Shown here piece after piece: positions 18,923 to 27,855 of a stretch of DNA of 64,000 bases (position 1 is the stretch's first letter; each line of letters begins with the position of its first letter). Position numbers and translations under genes: made by a program. Below the pieces are notes generated by a model that worked only from the letters and a program-made list of their open reading frames with translations, searched no databases and was not told where the DNA came from. The stretch covers positions 310,001 to 374,000 of the forward strand of contig NZ_JACTAB010000001.1 in the NCBI RefSeq assembly GCF_014486695.1, read 5' to 3'. The stretch is from Flavobacterium buctense (lineage in GTDB: Bacteria; Bacteroidota; Bacteroidia; Flavobacteriales; Flavobacteriaceae).

Positions 18923-20110
18923 TTAATTTAAAATAGCAGCTATTCCCGGTAAATCTCTTCCTTCTAACATTTCCAACATGGCGCCACCGCCTGTTGAAAC
19001 ATAACTCATTTTTTCTTCTAAACCGAATTGTTTTACGGCTGCTACTGAATCTCCTCCTCCAACAAGTGAAAATGCACCGTTAGCTGTTGACTCTGCAATA
19101 TAATTGCCTAATGTAATCGTTCCTTTGGCAAAATTCTCCATTTCAAAAACGCCTAATGGTCCGTTCCAAAGTATCGTTTTTGATTCCATAATTACTTTTT
19201 TGAAATTCTCCAACGATTTTGGTCCGGCATCTAAACCTTGCCATCCGTCAGGAATTTCGCGAACGTCCACTACTTTTGTATTGGCATCATTTGAAAAAGC
19301 ATCGGCTGCAATTACATCCACCGGAATATGTATTTGAACGTTTTTTTCTTTGGCCAAACGCAAAATTTCCAAAGCCAATTCTTGTTTGTCATCTTCACAA
19401 ATAGAATCACCAATTTTTCCACCTAAGGCTTTTACGAAAGTAAACGTCATTCCCCCACCGATAATCATGTGGTCTACTTTGTCTAAAATATTTTCGATTA
19501 CCGTAATTTTGGAAGAAACTTTCGAACCTCCAAGTACTGCGGTTACCGGTTTTACTGAATTTTTCAATACACGATTCAAACTCTCAATTTCTTTGGCCAA
19601 AAGCATACCGAAACATTTGCTTGTTGGGAAAAACTTTGCAATGATTGTGGTTGAAGCGTGTGCTCTGTGTGCTGTTCCGAATGCGTCATTCACATAAATA
19701 TCGCCTAATGAAGCTAATTCTTTGGCAAAATTTTCATCTCCGGCTTCTTCTTCAGCATAAAAACGAAGGTTTTCTAATAATAAAACTTCGCCCGGTTTTA
19801 AATTTTTTGCAGCATTTTGTGCAATTTCACCTCTGCAATCTTCTGCAAAAAGAACATTAACTCCTAAAACTTCTGATGTTTTGGCGACAATATGTTTTAA
19901 CGAATATTGGTCTTGCTTTCCTTTAGGTCTTCCTAAATGTGACATCAAAATTATACTTCCTCCATCGGCAAGAATCTTATCTATCGTTGGCTTTGCGGCT
20001 TCAATTCGGTTAGCATCAGTAACCTTAAAATTCTCGTCTAAAGGCACATTAAAATCAACTCTTATTATCGCTTTTTTGGCTTGGAAATTAAAATCTTGAA
20101 GTGTTTTCAT
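18923..20110 (-). CDS. pgk: phosphoglycerate kinase
   Basis: 395-residue glycolytic kinase converting 1,3-bisphosphoglycerate and ADP to 3-phosphoglycerate and ATP. Substrate-binding R/D residues are in [28 protein letters not shown] and [14 protein letters not shown] are diagnostic. The C-terminal nucleotide part has WNGPLGVFE and GGGDSVAAV with STGGGAMLE. Full length. Monocistronic, with a promoter box 29 bases upstream. Confidence 0.98.
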   Translation of the reverse strand: MKTLQDFNFQAKKAIIRVDFNVPLDENFKVTDANRIEAAKPTIDKILADGGSIILMSHLGRPKGKQDQYSLKHIVAKTSEVLGVNVLFAEDCRGEIAQNAAKNLKPGEVLLLENLRFYAEEEAGDENFAKELASLGDIYVNDAFGTAHRAHASTTIIAKFFPTSKCFGMLLAKEIESLNRVLKNSVKPVTAVLGGSKVSSKITVIENILDKVDHMIIGGGMTFTFVKALGGKIGDSICEDDKQELALEILRLAKEKNVQIHIPVDVIAADAFSNDANTKVVDVREIPDGWQGLDAGPKSLENFKKVIMESKTILWNGPLGVFEMENFAKGTITLGNYIAESTANGAFSLVGGGDSVAAVKQFGLEEKMSYVSTGGGAMLEMLEGRDLPGIAAILN

Positions 20111-20138
20111 CTAAAATTTAAGTGGTTATGATTCCTTG

Positions 20139-20146
20139 CAAATATA
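20139..20146 (-). promoter_or_regulatory. -7 promoter box of pgk
   Basis: Plus CAAATATA is TATATTTG on minus, an exact TAnnTTTG match, 29 bases before the pgk start at 20110. Confidence 0.6.
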
Positions 20147-20331
20147 ATAAAATTTAATTTCATCGGTGAATTTTGTGCGTTTGTCGATGATTTTTAAGAA
20201 AAAATTAAGTTGTAAGCCATTTATTGTCAATCAAATAGTGTTTTATCACCTAATGACATACAACAAGATTAACTAATGGGATTTGAATCCGATTGGTGAA
20301 TTTTGCTTTTCTTTTAGCCAAAAATTTGCTC

Positions 20332-20339
20332 TATATTTG
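20332..20339 (+). promoter_or_regulatory. TATATTTG box immediately before holB
   Basis: Exact TAnnTTTG match ending 3 bases before ATG 20343. At usual Bacteroidota spacing the transcript would begin at or just after the ATG, so either the mRNA is nearly leaderless or this box is not the one used. Confidence 0.4.
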
Positions 20340-20342
20340 CTC

Positions 20343-21491
20343 ATGCAGTTTTCAGAAATACTTGGTCAGGAATACCTGAAAAAACATCTCGTTACCAGTG
20401 CTTTGTCGGGAAGAATTCCGCATGCACAGTTGTTTGTTGGTCCGGAAGGCAGCGGAACCTTAGCTATGGCGATTGCTTATGCGCAGTTTGTTTTGTGCAA
20501 TAACATTGGTACCGAAAATGCCGGTGGAAATGAAAGTTGCAATTTAAAATTCCAATCGCTATCTCATCCTGATTTGCATTTTGTTTACCCGAATGTAACT
20601 AATGAAGATGTCAAATCTAAACCTAAAAGTGCTGATTTTATATTGGATTGGCGTGAATTCGTTTTGAAAAACCCTTATGGCGGTTTGTTTGATTGGTACA
20701 AACATTTAGGTGTTGAAAAAAAGCAAGGAATGATTCGCGTAGAAGATGCTCAAGACATTCTGAAATCATTGGCTTTAAAATCCTATGAAGGTGGTTATAA
20801 AATTATGATTGTTTGGATGGTTGAAAAGATGAATCTCGAAGCCTCCAATAAGTTGTTGAAACTTTTAGAAGAACCACCGGAGAAAACACTTTTCCTCCTG
20901 ATTTCGGAGAATGAAGAAGACATCATTCAAACGATTCGTTCTCGTTGTCAGGCATTGCATTTTGGTGCTTTACCAGAAGCATCAATAGTTAAAGCCATGA
21001 GAGAACGGTATTTTTTAGATGAGTCTTCTGCCTTAAAAGTAGCACATTTGGCTCAAGGAAATTACAACAAAGCCCTCCATATTTTGAACAATGACAACAA
21101 GGATTTTCCTTTTGAAGAATGGTTTGTAAATTGGGTAAGAGCGGCCTTTAGGGCTAAAGGAAATGCAGCAGCCATACACGATTTAATTTCCTGGAGTGAA
21201 GAATTGTCGAGCATCGGTAGAGAAGGTCAAAAACAGTTTTTGGCTTACTGTATTGATATGTTCCGTCAGGCACTGTTGTTAAACTATCAGACCGAAAAAT
21301 TGGTGTATTTAGAACCTGAGGTTGAGGGTTTCAAATTAGAAAAATTTGCTCCATTTGTGACCGGTAACAACATTAATGAAATTTTCAAAGAGCTATCAGA
21401 TGCTTCTTATCACATTGAACGAAATGGCAATGCCAAAATAATATTAACTGATTTATCGATAAAACTTACCCGATTAATCCATAATAAATAA
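20343..21491 (+). CDS. holB: DNA polymerase III delta' subunit (clamp loader)
   Basis: 382-residue AAA+ clamp-loader subunit of the replicative polymerase. The start at ATG 20343 gives MQFSEILGQEYLKKHL, the usual family start; an in-frame upstream ATG at 20283 would run through the TATATTTG box. The P-loop is degenerate (GPEGSGTLAMA, no lysine), as expected for delta', which does not hydrolyse ATP. The sensor motif is KLLKLLEEPPEKTLFLL and the arginine-finger region TIRSRCQ. The DoxX-like gene follows after 4 bases. Confidence 0.92.
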   Translation: MQFSEILGQEYLKKHLVTSALSGRIPHAQLFVGPEGSGTLAMAIAYAQFVLCNNIGTENAGGNESCNLKFQSLSHPDLHFVYPNVTNEDVKSKPKSADFILDWREFVLKNPYGGLFDWYKHLGVEKKQGMIRVEDAQDILKSLALKSYEGGYKIMIVWMVEKMNLEASNKLLKLLEEPPEKTLFLLISENEEDIIQTIRSRCQALHFGALPEASIVKAMRERYFLDESSALKVAHLAQGNYNKALHILNNDNKDFPFEEWFVNWVRAAFRAKGNAAAIHDLISWSEELSSIGREGQKQFLAYCIDMFRQALLLNYQTEKLVYLEPEVEGFKLEKFAPFVTGNNINEIFKELSDASYHIERNGNAKIILTDLSIKLTRLIHNK

Positions 21492-21495
21492 ACCT

Positions 21496-21879
21496 ATGAA
21501 CAATACTGCTTCTATCTTAGTTTTGCTTTTTTTAGCGGTTACTTTTGTACAATCTGCTTATGACAAAGTGTTTGAATGGAAAGGGAATGTGGAATGGCTT
21601 AAAGGTCATTTTGAAAAGACCATTTTAAAAAATAACGTTCCGCTTGCCTTATTTATTATTCTAATTTTAGAATTAATTGCCGGAATTTTTGCGCTGGTTG
21701 GTTGTGTTGAATTAATGGTTAATGGCGGAAAAACATTTGGTTTTTATGCCGGCGTTTTTTCTTCAATTACCTTAATTTTGTTATTATTAGGTCAAAGATT
21801 AGCCAAAGATTACGATGGCGCCAGAACCATCGCTATTTACTTCGTTCCCTCGGTTTTAGCGGTTTGGTGGTTAAGTTAG
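21496..21879 (+). CDS. DoxX-like membrane protein
   Basis: 127-residue integral membrane protein with about four hydrophobic segments (about 5-21, 49-70, 79-100 and 110-125), matching the DoxX/DoxD-like fold. Function is unknown in this context; relatives take part in quinone or sulfur redox chemistry. It starts 4 bases after holB and its last 9 bases overlap the 3' end of the convergent helicase gene. Confidence 0.75.
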   Translation: MNNTASILVLLFLAVTFVQSAYDKVFEWKGNVEWLKGHFEKTILKNNVPLALFIILILELIAGIFALVGCVELMVNGGKTFGFYAGVFSSITLILLLLGQRLAKDYDGARTIAIYFVPSVLAVWWLS

Positions 21880-24144
21880 GCCACTTTTTCTGGCGGCTTG
21901 AAACATTTTTAATTCGTCCCAAGTAAATTGGTCACCATATTCTTCTTTCAGTCCGCTTAAAGACTCTTCTTTAAATCCTTTGAATACAATGGCTAATGCT
22001 TCTATTTTATCTTCCGGCAAAATATCGTAAATCTTAATGGTTTGGGTTTCTATTAATTTGGCTAAATGACTGCCAATGGTTTGGGTTGTTAATTTTCTGA
22101 TAGCGGCAATTTCTTTAATGGAATTCTTTTGCAACCACAATTCATAAGTTTCTTGAACGGTTGATTTCTTAGGTTCTTTCGCTGTTTTCTTTTTGGCATA
22201 TCTTTCAATATCATCATCATCTTCTACAAGTGTGACATTGACATTCTTGAACTCTTGTTTGATGGTTTCCAACTTATTAACTCTGTAATTTCGAATTTCT
22301 TCTGAAGACAGTTTTTCCTTTGAAATGGTTTCCCCTTTTACAACTGTTTCTATCAATAATTTGGCTTTCATCAAGCGCAAAACGGCTTTGATTTGAAGCT
22401 CTTCCAAAACCAATAATTCTTCATAATACCCTTTTACTTTTTTGAGGCGTTGGACTTCTTCTAATTTCCAAAGAATTTCATAAACCAAGTTATCCATTGG
22501 TAACATAAAATAGTTAAACGCGGCTTGAACTCTTTCATTTATAAATTGAAAATCAAGGTTTTCTGAAAACAATTTATTCAATTGGGAAATGAATTTTCTA
22601 GATGGATCAATTAGTTTCTCTATTTCTTTAGCTTGTTTTTTGGCCCAAGTAGCATGTTTAGATTTTGTCGAAACTGTTGATGCGTCGTTGTAACTGTATT
22701 GGTGATTGCGCCATTCCTGGGCTAAATCATTCCAATCAAAACTGTTCCTTACAAATTGTTGAATAAAAGCTTTGGTGTCTTGTTGTAAAGTGGTTTGAAG
22801 CAATTCTTCGGTAGCTTTGTTTAAGGAATACTCCATCACATCTTGGTCGTTGGAAATGCCATTCATTTGTAACGGAGAAAGCAAAATCAAGCCGTTTAAC
22901 GAACGCAAACGTGAAAGTGCCACATAGGCTTGTCCGGGAAGAAAAACTTGTGAAACATCGAGTGCTGCTTTATCAAAAGTTAATCCTTGACTTTTGTGAA
23001 CCGTAATAGCCCAAGCCAATTTGATTGGATAATGGACAAACGTCCCTAAAACCTCTTCTTCGATTTCCTTTGTGTTTTCATTTACAGAGTATCGAATATT
23101 TTCCCATTCATATTTTTCGACTTCAATGGTTTTGTTTTCATCGGGGAAATGCACGAGGATTTCTCTCTCGGAAAGCGATTTGATGATGCCCATTTTTCCG
23201 TTAAAGAATTTTTTTTCGAAGGACAAATCGTTTTTGATGAACATGATTTGAGCGCCAATTTTCAATTCCAAATCCAATTCTAAAGGATATATTTTATCTG
23301 GAAAATCGCCAATAATTTCTGCAGTATATGATCTTTCGCTTCCCTCTAAATCAATCAATGATTGAGCATTTATGTTGTCTGCTTTGGCGTTGTGTGTGGT
23401 TAAAATGATATAACCTTGGTTGGTTTTCAAATCGAAATCAGGTTTGATAAATTGGTTTAAAATCTGAATATCATCCTTGGTGATTTTATTGTTTCGAAGA
23501 TTATTCAAGACCGAAATAAAAGTATCGTCTGTTTGTCTGAAAATAGTAGACAGTTCAATATATAAAGGCGGATTTCTTTCGATTACATGGGCGTGAAAAA
23601 AGAATTTCCCTTTATAATAATTGCGAAGTGTTCTCCATTCATCCTCTCTTATGACTGGAGGAAGTTGCAGTAAATCGCCAATAAACAAAACTTGAATACC
23701 GCCAAATGGCAGGTTGCTTTTTCTAACGGATTGCATCATAAAATCCATTGCGTCCAATAAATCGGCACGTAGCATACTAACTTCGTCAATAATGAGCAAT
23801 TCCATATTTCGGATGACTGCTTTCTTTAAGCCACTCATTTTGAAATGTCTTCTCAAAGTAGACCGACTTTCGAACTTAGTGTTTTCGGTAAATTGTGGCG
23901 ATGAATTATCCGGTAAAAATCCGCCAAAAGGCAGTTGAAACATCGAGTGAATGGTAACGCCACCGGCATTTAAAGCGGCGATTCCTGTGGGCGCTACAAC
24001 TACCGTGTTTTTGTGTGTAGTTTGAATGATTTCTTTTAGCAGCGTCGTCTTTCCCGTTCCCGCTTTTCCGGTAAGAAAAACAGATCGGTTGGTTTGGTTG
24101 ATGAATTGCAAAACATAGTTTGCTTCGGCAGTTACAGATTTCAT
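21871..24144 (-). CDS. Pif1/RecD-like SF1 helicase with C-terminal helix-turn-helix
   Basis: 757-residue superfamily 1 DNA helicase. Walker A is GKAGTGKT at 26-33, followed by VVVAPTGIAALNAGGVTIH. Walker B is LLIIDEVSM, then GDLLQLPPV (motif III). Motifs V and VI are VHKSQGLTFD and YVALSRLRS. A long helical region (about 500-620) and a C-terminal winged-helix/HTH part (ETYELWLQKNSIKEIAA, TIGSHLAKL) follow. The Pif1-like helicase plus HTH arrangement is common in Bacteroidota and may act in replication or recombination. Monocistronic, with a good promoter upstream. Confidence 0.9.
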   Translation of the reverse strand: MKSVTAEANYVLQFINQTNRSVFLTGKAGTGKTTLLKEIIQTTHKNTVVVAPTGIAALNAGGVTIHSMFQLPFGGFLPDNSSPQFTENTKFESRSTLRRHFKMSGLKKAVIRNMELLIIDEVSMLRADLLDAMDFMMQSVRKSNLPFGGIQVLFIGDLLQLPPVIREDEWRTLRNYYKGKFFFHAHVIERNPPLYIELSTIFRQTDDTFISVLNNLRNNKITKDDIQILNQFIKPDFDLKTNQGYIILTTHNAKADNINAQSLIDLEGSERSYTAEIIGDFPDKIYPLELDLELKIGAQIMFIKNDLSFEKKFFNGKMGIIKSLSEREILVHFPDENKTIEVEKYEWENIRYSVNENTKEIEEEVLGTFVHYPIKLAWAITVHKSQGLTFDKAALDVSQVFLPGQAYVALSRLRSLNGLILLSPLQMNGISNDQDVMEYSLNKATEELLQTTLQQDTKAFIQQFVRNSFDWNDLAQEWRNHQYSYNDASTVSTKSKHATWAKKQAKEIEKLIDPSRKFISQLNKLFSENLDFQFINERVQAAFNYFMLPMDNLVYEILWKLEEVQRLKKVKGYYEELLVLEELQIKAVLRLMKAKLLIETVVKGETISKEKLSSEEIRNYRVNKLETIKQEFKNVNVTLVEDDDDIERYAKKKTAKEPKKSTVQETYELWLQKNSIKEIAAIRKLTTQTIGSHLAKLIETQTIKIYDILPEDKIEALAIVFKGFKEESLSGLKEEYGDQFTWDELKMFQAARKSGLT

Positions 24145-24166
24145 GGCTTGTAAGTTTTATAAGACA

Positions 24167-24197
24167 CAAAGTTAAAGTATTGTCTGTCAATATACAA
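24167..24197 (-). promoter_or_regulatory. promoter of the helicase gene (-33 and -7 boxes)
   Basis: Plus CAAAGTTA at 24167-24174 is TAACTTTG on minus. A TTG (plus CAA 24195-24197) lies 20 bases upstream, fitting the TTG-N17-23-TAnnTTTG rule known for Flavobacterium. The -7 box is 22 bases before ATG 24144. Confidence 0.6.
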
Positions 24198-24199
24198 CA

Positions 24200-24228
24200 A
24201 AAAAACGCCTCTATTTTGAGGCGCTTTA
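24200..24228 (-). terminator. terminator of the OmpH-like gene
   Basis: CGCCTC (24206-24211) and GAGGCG (24218-24223) with a 6-base loop. On the minus strand the stem is followed by seven T residues, right after the OmpH-like stop at 24252. Confidence 0.82.
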
Positions 24229-24251
24229 TAATCTGTTAAATTGAATATTAA

Positions 24252-24830
24252 TTATTTCTTATCTTCTTTTTTAACTTCCGGTTTCTCTTCCTTCTTATCA
24301 GCAGATTTGTATTTATCGTTAATCAATTTAATTACTTCTTTTGTTATGTCATAACTGTCTTTAGCATATAAAATGGAAGGAGAAACATCACCGGATCCGT
24401 ATATATAATCGTACCCTTTTTCTTTTCCGTAGTCTTTAATTACTTTTCTGTAGCTTTTTACTAATGAATCCATTTCAACACCACTTTCATCTTGTAGCTG
24501 TCTTAACATGGCTTGTTGTGCATAACTTAATTCTTGTTCTCTTTGTTGTAATTCGGCTCCTTTTTGTTGCGCCCAAACTTGCCCATTTGCTTGTGCATTT
24601 TTTTGGAAATTGGCTGCTTCAGATTTGAAACGATTGACTTCGACTTCCAATTGGCTTCCCATAACTTTAGATTTGTCTTTGTATTTCTCTCCGATATCTT
24701 TAGCTTCTGTTGATTCTTCCATTAGTAAAGAGGTATCAATATAAGCGGTTTTAAATTCTTTCGTTTCTGTAGTTTTATTGCAGGATATTATTGAAATGGC
24801 CAATGCAAAAAGTAGAACTGTTTTCTTCAT
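24252..24830 (-). CDS. OmpH/Skp-like periplasmic chaperone, lipoprotein
   Basis: 192-residue protein with a lipoprotein signal (SIISC, Cys 17). A mainly helical, coiled-coil region (about 35-135) rich in Gln, Glu and Lys shows the OmpH/Skp pattern QQKGAELQQREQELSYAQQ, followed by IYGSGDVSPSILY and a Lys/Glu-rich tail. Skp-type proteins hold unfolded outer-membrane proteins; here a lipid anchor would tether it. Monocistronic, with a promoter at 24866 and a terminator at 24200. Confidence 0.85.
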   Translation of the reverse strand: MKKTVLLFALAISIISCNKTTETKEFKTAYIDTSLLMEESTEAKDIGEKYKDKSKVMGSQLEVEVNRFKSEAANFQKNAQANGQVWAQQKGAELQQREQELSYAQQAMLRQLQDESGVEMDSLVKSYRKVIKDYGKEKGYDYIYGSGDVSPSILYAKDSYDITKEVIKLINDKYKSADKKEEKPEVKKEDKK

Positions 24831-24865
24831 TATTTATTGTGATTTGATAAATTAATTTTCGGTTT

Positions 24866-24873
24866 CAAAAGTA
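24866..24873 (-). promoter_or_regulatory. -7 promoter box of the OmpH-like gene
   Basis: Plus CAAAAGTA is TACTTTTG on minus (TAnnTTTG), 36 bases before ATG 24830. Same octamer as before sufS. Confidence 0.5.
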
Positions 24874-24880
24874 TAAAAAT

Positions 24881-25035
24881 AAAAAGCAATAATCTAACTG
24901 AAAAAGCATGATGATAGTCTCTTTAAAGCTGTATAAGATTTAATTATTGCTTTTGTTAAAACAATAATCATGCGCTATAGAATTTGGGTTTAAATAAAGC
25001 GTTTTAAGCGAGCTTTAAATCCCAGATAGCGTTTA
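24881..25035. ncRNA. strongly structured intergenic region, possible RNA element
   Basis: Nested complementarity well beyond background. Arm A AAAAGCAATAAT (24882-24893) pairs with 24943-24954 (12 perfect pairs). Arm B GCATGAT (24906-24912) pairs with 24967-24973, and the order A-B-A'-B' is a pseudoknot topology. A separate compound hairpin follows: CGCTAT 24973-24978 with 25026-25031, TGGG 24985-24988 with CCCA 25021-25024, and TAAAGC 24995-25000 with GCTTTA 25012-25017. On minus, arm A is followed by a T-rich run, so part of this may be the 3' UTR/terminator of the methyltransferase gene. No known RNA family is assigned. Confidence 0.4.
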
Positions 25036-25082
25036 CCTTTCTTGTTGGGGTTTTTTATAGAATACGGTCTTCTATTTGGTTT

Positions 25083-25928
25083 TTATTGGTTTTTTATGAT
25101 ATAAATCTGCGATGAAAACTCTTTGGTCTTCTGTCCGTTTAAATTTGACTTCCATCCAACAAAAAAAGCCCGAACAAAGTTCATTTTCCCAGTTTTGTAT
25201 TTTTCAGAAAGTAAGCTGACATAAAAGCTGTCAAATTTCATTGGTAGCACTTCTGCCAATTTCATTTCTTTTTCTGCAAATAATTTTTCTATAGCTGTTT
25301 TAGAGAAATGCCAAATGTGTCTTGGCACATCATAAGCGGCCCAATGTCTTCCATAAAAATTGGCGTCAAAAGATTTGAAATTTGGAACAGCAATTACAAT
25401 TGTTCCGGAAGGCTTTATCAATCTCTTTAATTCTGTTAGGTATTCATCTAAATTTGGAACATGCTCTAAAACATGCCACATGGTAATTACATCAAATGAA
25501 TTACTTTCTAAAGCTGATAAACTTTCTGCAAAAGTTACGCCTTTATTGAGGGCAATTCCTTTAGCTTTTTCACTAGGTTCGACTCCTGTTGTTTGCCAAC
25601 CGTCATTTTTGGCTACCACTAAAAAATCTCCGGTTCCGGCACCAATGTCTAAAATTTTCCCTTTAGGAGACTGTGCGTTGATTAACTTCAATTTATTTTT
25701 AAGGGCTATGCCTTTGATAAAGTGATAGGCTCTTTCAAACAAAGATCGTTTTCCATCCGTATGAGAAATGTAGTCGTCGCTTTCGTAATAGCTTGGTAAT
25801 TTTTCTAAACTTGGCTTAGGAAAAGTAATTAAAATGTCATATTCGGGATTGTGGTGCAATTCGAATATTTCTTTTGAAACCGAATAATCTTTTACTTTTT
25901 GAAAAAAAATATTATTTTGAAAACTCAT
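25083..25928 (-). CDS. class I SAM-dependent methyltransferase
   Basis: 281-residue methyltransferase. Motif I is KILDIGAGTGDF at about 91-102, the acidic residue ending motif II is in TTGVEPSEKA, motif IV is FDVITMWHVLEHV and post-I is GTIVIAVPNF. The aromatic stretch FYGRHWAAYDVPRHIWHF is typical of the UbiG/Methyltransf_23-like group found next to surface-polysaccharide and housekeeping genes in Bacteroidota. Substrate unknown. It lies 54 bases after mnmG with a parS site in the gap. After the stop the same frame stays open for about 30 codons (to about 24993). Confidence 0.85.
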   Translation of the reverse strand: MSFQNNIFFQKVKDYSVSKEIFELHHNPEYDILITFPKPSLEKLPSYYESDDYISHTDGKRSLFERAYHFIKGIALKNKLKLINAQSPKGKILDIGAGTGDFLVVAKNDGWQTTGVEPSEKAKGIALNKGVTFAESLSALESNSFDVITMWHVLEHVPNLDEYLTELKRLIKPSGTIVIAVPNFKSFDANFYGRHWAAYDVPRHIWHFSKTAIEKLFAEKEMKLAEVLPMKFDSFYVSLLSEKYKTGKMNFVRAFFVGWKSNLNGQKTKEFSSQIYIIKNQ

Positions 25929-25960
25929 ATAATGCTTTATTGATAAGGCTTGGCAAAGAT

Positions 25961-25976
25961 AGTTTCACGTGGAACA
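25961..25976. other. parS-like ParB binding site 1
   Basis: The reverse complement TGTTCCACGTGAAACT matches the bacterial parS consensus TGTTnCACGTGAAACA at 15 of 16 positions. It lies in the gap between mnmG and the methyltransferase gene. parS sites nucleate ParB (Spo0J) and cluster around replication origins. Confidence 0.8.
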
Positions 25977-25982
25977 CAACAA

Positions 25983-27854
25983 CTATCTTCCCATGTAAAT
26001 TAATAAAACCGAAATATCGGCTGGTGAAACACCGCTAATTCTAGAGGCTTGTGAAATAGTTACGGGACGAATATTGCTAAGTTTTTGTTTGGCTTCTATT
26101 GACATTGATTTGATTTTATTGTAATCAAAATTCTCCGGAATTTTTATATCTTCTAATCGAATTAATTTTTCGGCATTGTTTCTTTCCTTTTCAATATATC
26201 CCGAATACTTCACCTGTATTTCTGCTTGCTCAATTATTTCTTTGTCCAAATCATTTTCCTGGATGTATTTTTGAACTTTATCAAATTTCAAAATATCTTC
26301 TAATTCCATTTGAGGACGGGAAAATACTTTAAACATTTTATCCGATTGAACCATTGGAGCACTTTCTTTTTCGACTAAAATAGGATTCGCTTCTTCTTGC
26401 GTAACGCTGGTTTCTTTGAAGAAATTGACCATTTTTTCGCTTTCATTGAACTTGTGTTCCATTCTTCTCATTCGTTTTTCAGACGCTAAACCAATTTCGA
26501 AAGACTTTGGTGTTAATCTGAAGTCTGCATTATCCTGACGCAGTAGTGTTCTATATTCCGCTCTTGAGGTAAACATGCGATAAGGTTCTTCTGTTCCTTT
26601 GGTAATTAAATCATCTATTAAAACGCCAATATAAGCTTCATCGCGACGAAGTATCATTGGTTCCATTTCTTTTACTTTCAACGCGGCGTTCATTCCGGCC
26701 ATCATCCCTTGAGAAGCGGCTTCTTCGTATCCGGTCGTTCCGTTGATTTGCCCGGCAAAATATAAGCCTTCAACCAACTTGGTTTCGAGCGTATGTTTTA
26801 ATTGCGTTGGCGGAAAATAGTCGTATTCAATGGCGTATCCCGGACGGAAAAACTTAACCTTTTCAAATCCTTCTACCGAACGCAAAGCTTTGAATTGAAT
26901 GTCTTCGGGTAAAGACGTTGAAAAACCATTCACATAAACTTCGACAGTATTCCAACCTTCCGGTTCTATGAAAAGTTGGTGTCTTTCTTTGTCTGCAAAA
27001 CGATTTATTTTGTCTTCAATTGACGGACAATATCTTGGGCCAATACTTTTAATTCTTCCATTAAACATTGGTGATCGATCAAATCCTTCGCGTAAAATAT
27101 TGTGTACTTCATTCGAAGTATAAGTCATATGACACAATTTCTGATGTGTCAAAGGTTTGGTTTCATCTGAATACGAAAACTTATCCGGAATCAAGTCTCC
27201 TGGCTCTTCTCGCATTTTAGAATAATCCAAAGAACGGCCATCAACTCGTGGAGGCGTCCCTGTTTTCATTCTTCCGGATTCGAAGCCTACTTTGATTAAA
27301 TCTTCGGTAATTCCATACGCGGCACTTTCACCGGCTCTACCTCCTCCAAATTGTTTGTCGCCAATATGAATCAATCCATTTAAAAAAGTTCCATTAGTCA
27401 GAACAACTGTTTTGGCTTTTATTTCGATTCCTAAAGAAGTAACAATGCCTTCAATTTTGTTATTTTTAATCAATAGCCCTTTGACCATTTCTTGGTAAAA
27501 ATCCAGATTCTCTGTTCGCTCCAACATCAAACGCCATTCTTCAGCAAAACGCATTCTGTCACTTTGGACTCTTGGCGACCACATGGCCGGTCCTTTTGAT
27601 TTGTTAAGCATTTTAAACTGCACAGCGGTCTTATCCGAAATAATTCCTGAATAACCTCCAAGCGCATCGATCTCACGAACAATTTGTCCTTTTGCAATTC
27701 CTCCCATTGCAGGGTTACATGACATCTGCGCAATGTTTTGCAAACTCATGGTTACCAATAAAGTTTTGCAACCTAAATTGGCTGATGCCGCTGCGGCTTC
27801 GCAACCTGCGTGACCCGCTCCTACAACTATGGTATCGTATTTTTCTAAAAACAT
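25983..27854 (-). CDS. mnmG: tRNA uridine-5-carboxymethylaminomethyl(34) synthesis protein MnmG
   Basis: 623-residue FAD protein that with MnmE modifies wobble uridine 34 in certain tRNAs. The dinucleotide-binding motif is GAGHAG at 12-17 in IVVGAGHAGCEAA; family signatures are CNPAMGGIAKG, GTPPRVDG and GTTGYEEAASQG, and the C-terminus is RISGVSPADISVLLIYMGR. Full length. It starts one base after the ybeY stop (minus strand) and has a parS site on either side. mnmG (gidA) is an origin-proximal gene in many bacteria. Confidence 0.98.
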   Translation of the reverse strand: MFLEKYDTIVVGAGHAGCEAAAASANLGCKTLLVTMSLQNIAQMSCNPAMGGIAKGQIVREIDALGGYSGIISDKTAVQFKMLNKSKGPAMWSPRVQSDRMRFAEEWRLMLERTENLDFYQEMVKGLLIKNNKIEGIVTSLGIEIKAKTVVLTNGTFLNGLIHIGDKQFGGGRAGESAAYGITEDLIKVGFESGRMKTGTPPRVDGRSLDYSKMREEPGDLIPDKFSYSDETKPLTHQKLCHMTYTSNEVHNILREGFDRSPMFNGRIKSIGPRYCPSIEDKINRFADKERHQLFIEPEGWNTVEVYVNGFSTSLPEDIQFKALRSVEGFEKVKFFRPGYAIEYDYFPPTQLKHTLETKLVEGLYFAGQINGTTGYEEAASQGMMAGMNAALKVKEMEPMILRRDEAYIGVLIDDLITKGTEEPYRMFTSRAEYRTLLRQDNADFRLTPKSFEIGLASEKRMRRMEHKFNESEKMVNFFKETSVTQEEANPILVEKESAPMVQSDKMFKVFSRPQMELEDILKFDKVQKYIQENDLDKEIIEQAEIQVKYSGYIEKERNNAEKLIRLEDIKIPENFDYNKIKSMSIEAKQKLSNIRPVTISQASRISGVSPADISVLLIYMGR

Positions 27855-27855
27855 T

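Noticed and set aside
20283..20342. Upstream ATG for holB
   Set aside because: The extension crosses the TATATTTG promoter box and lacks family similarity.
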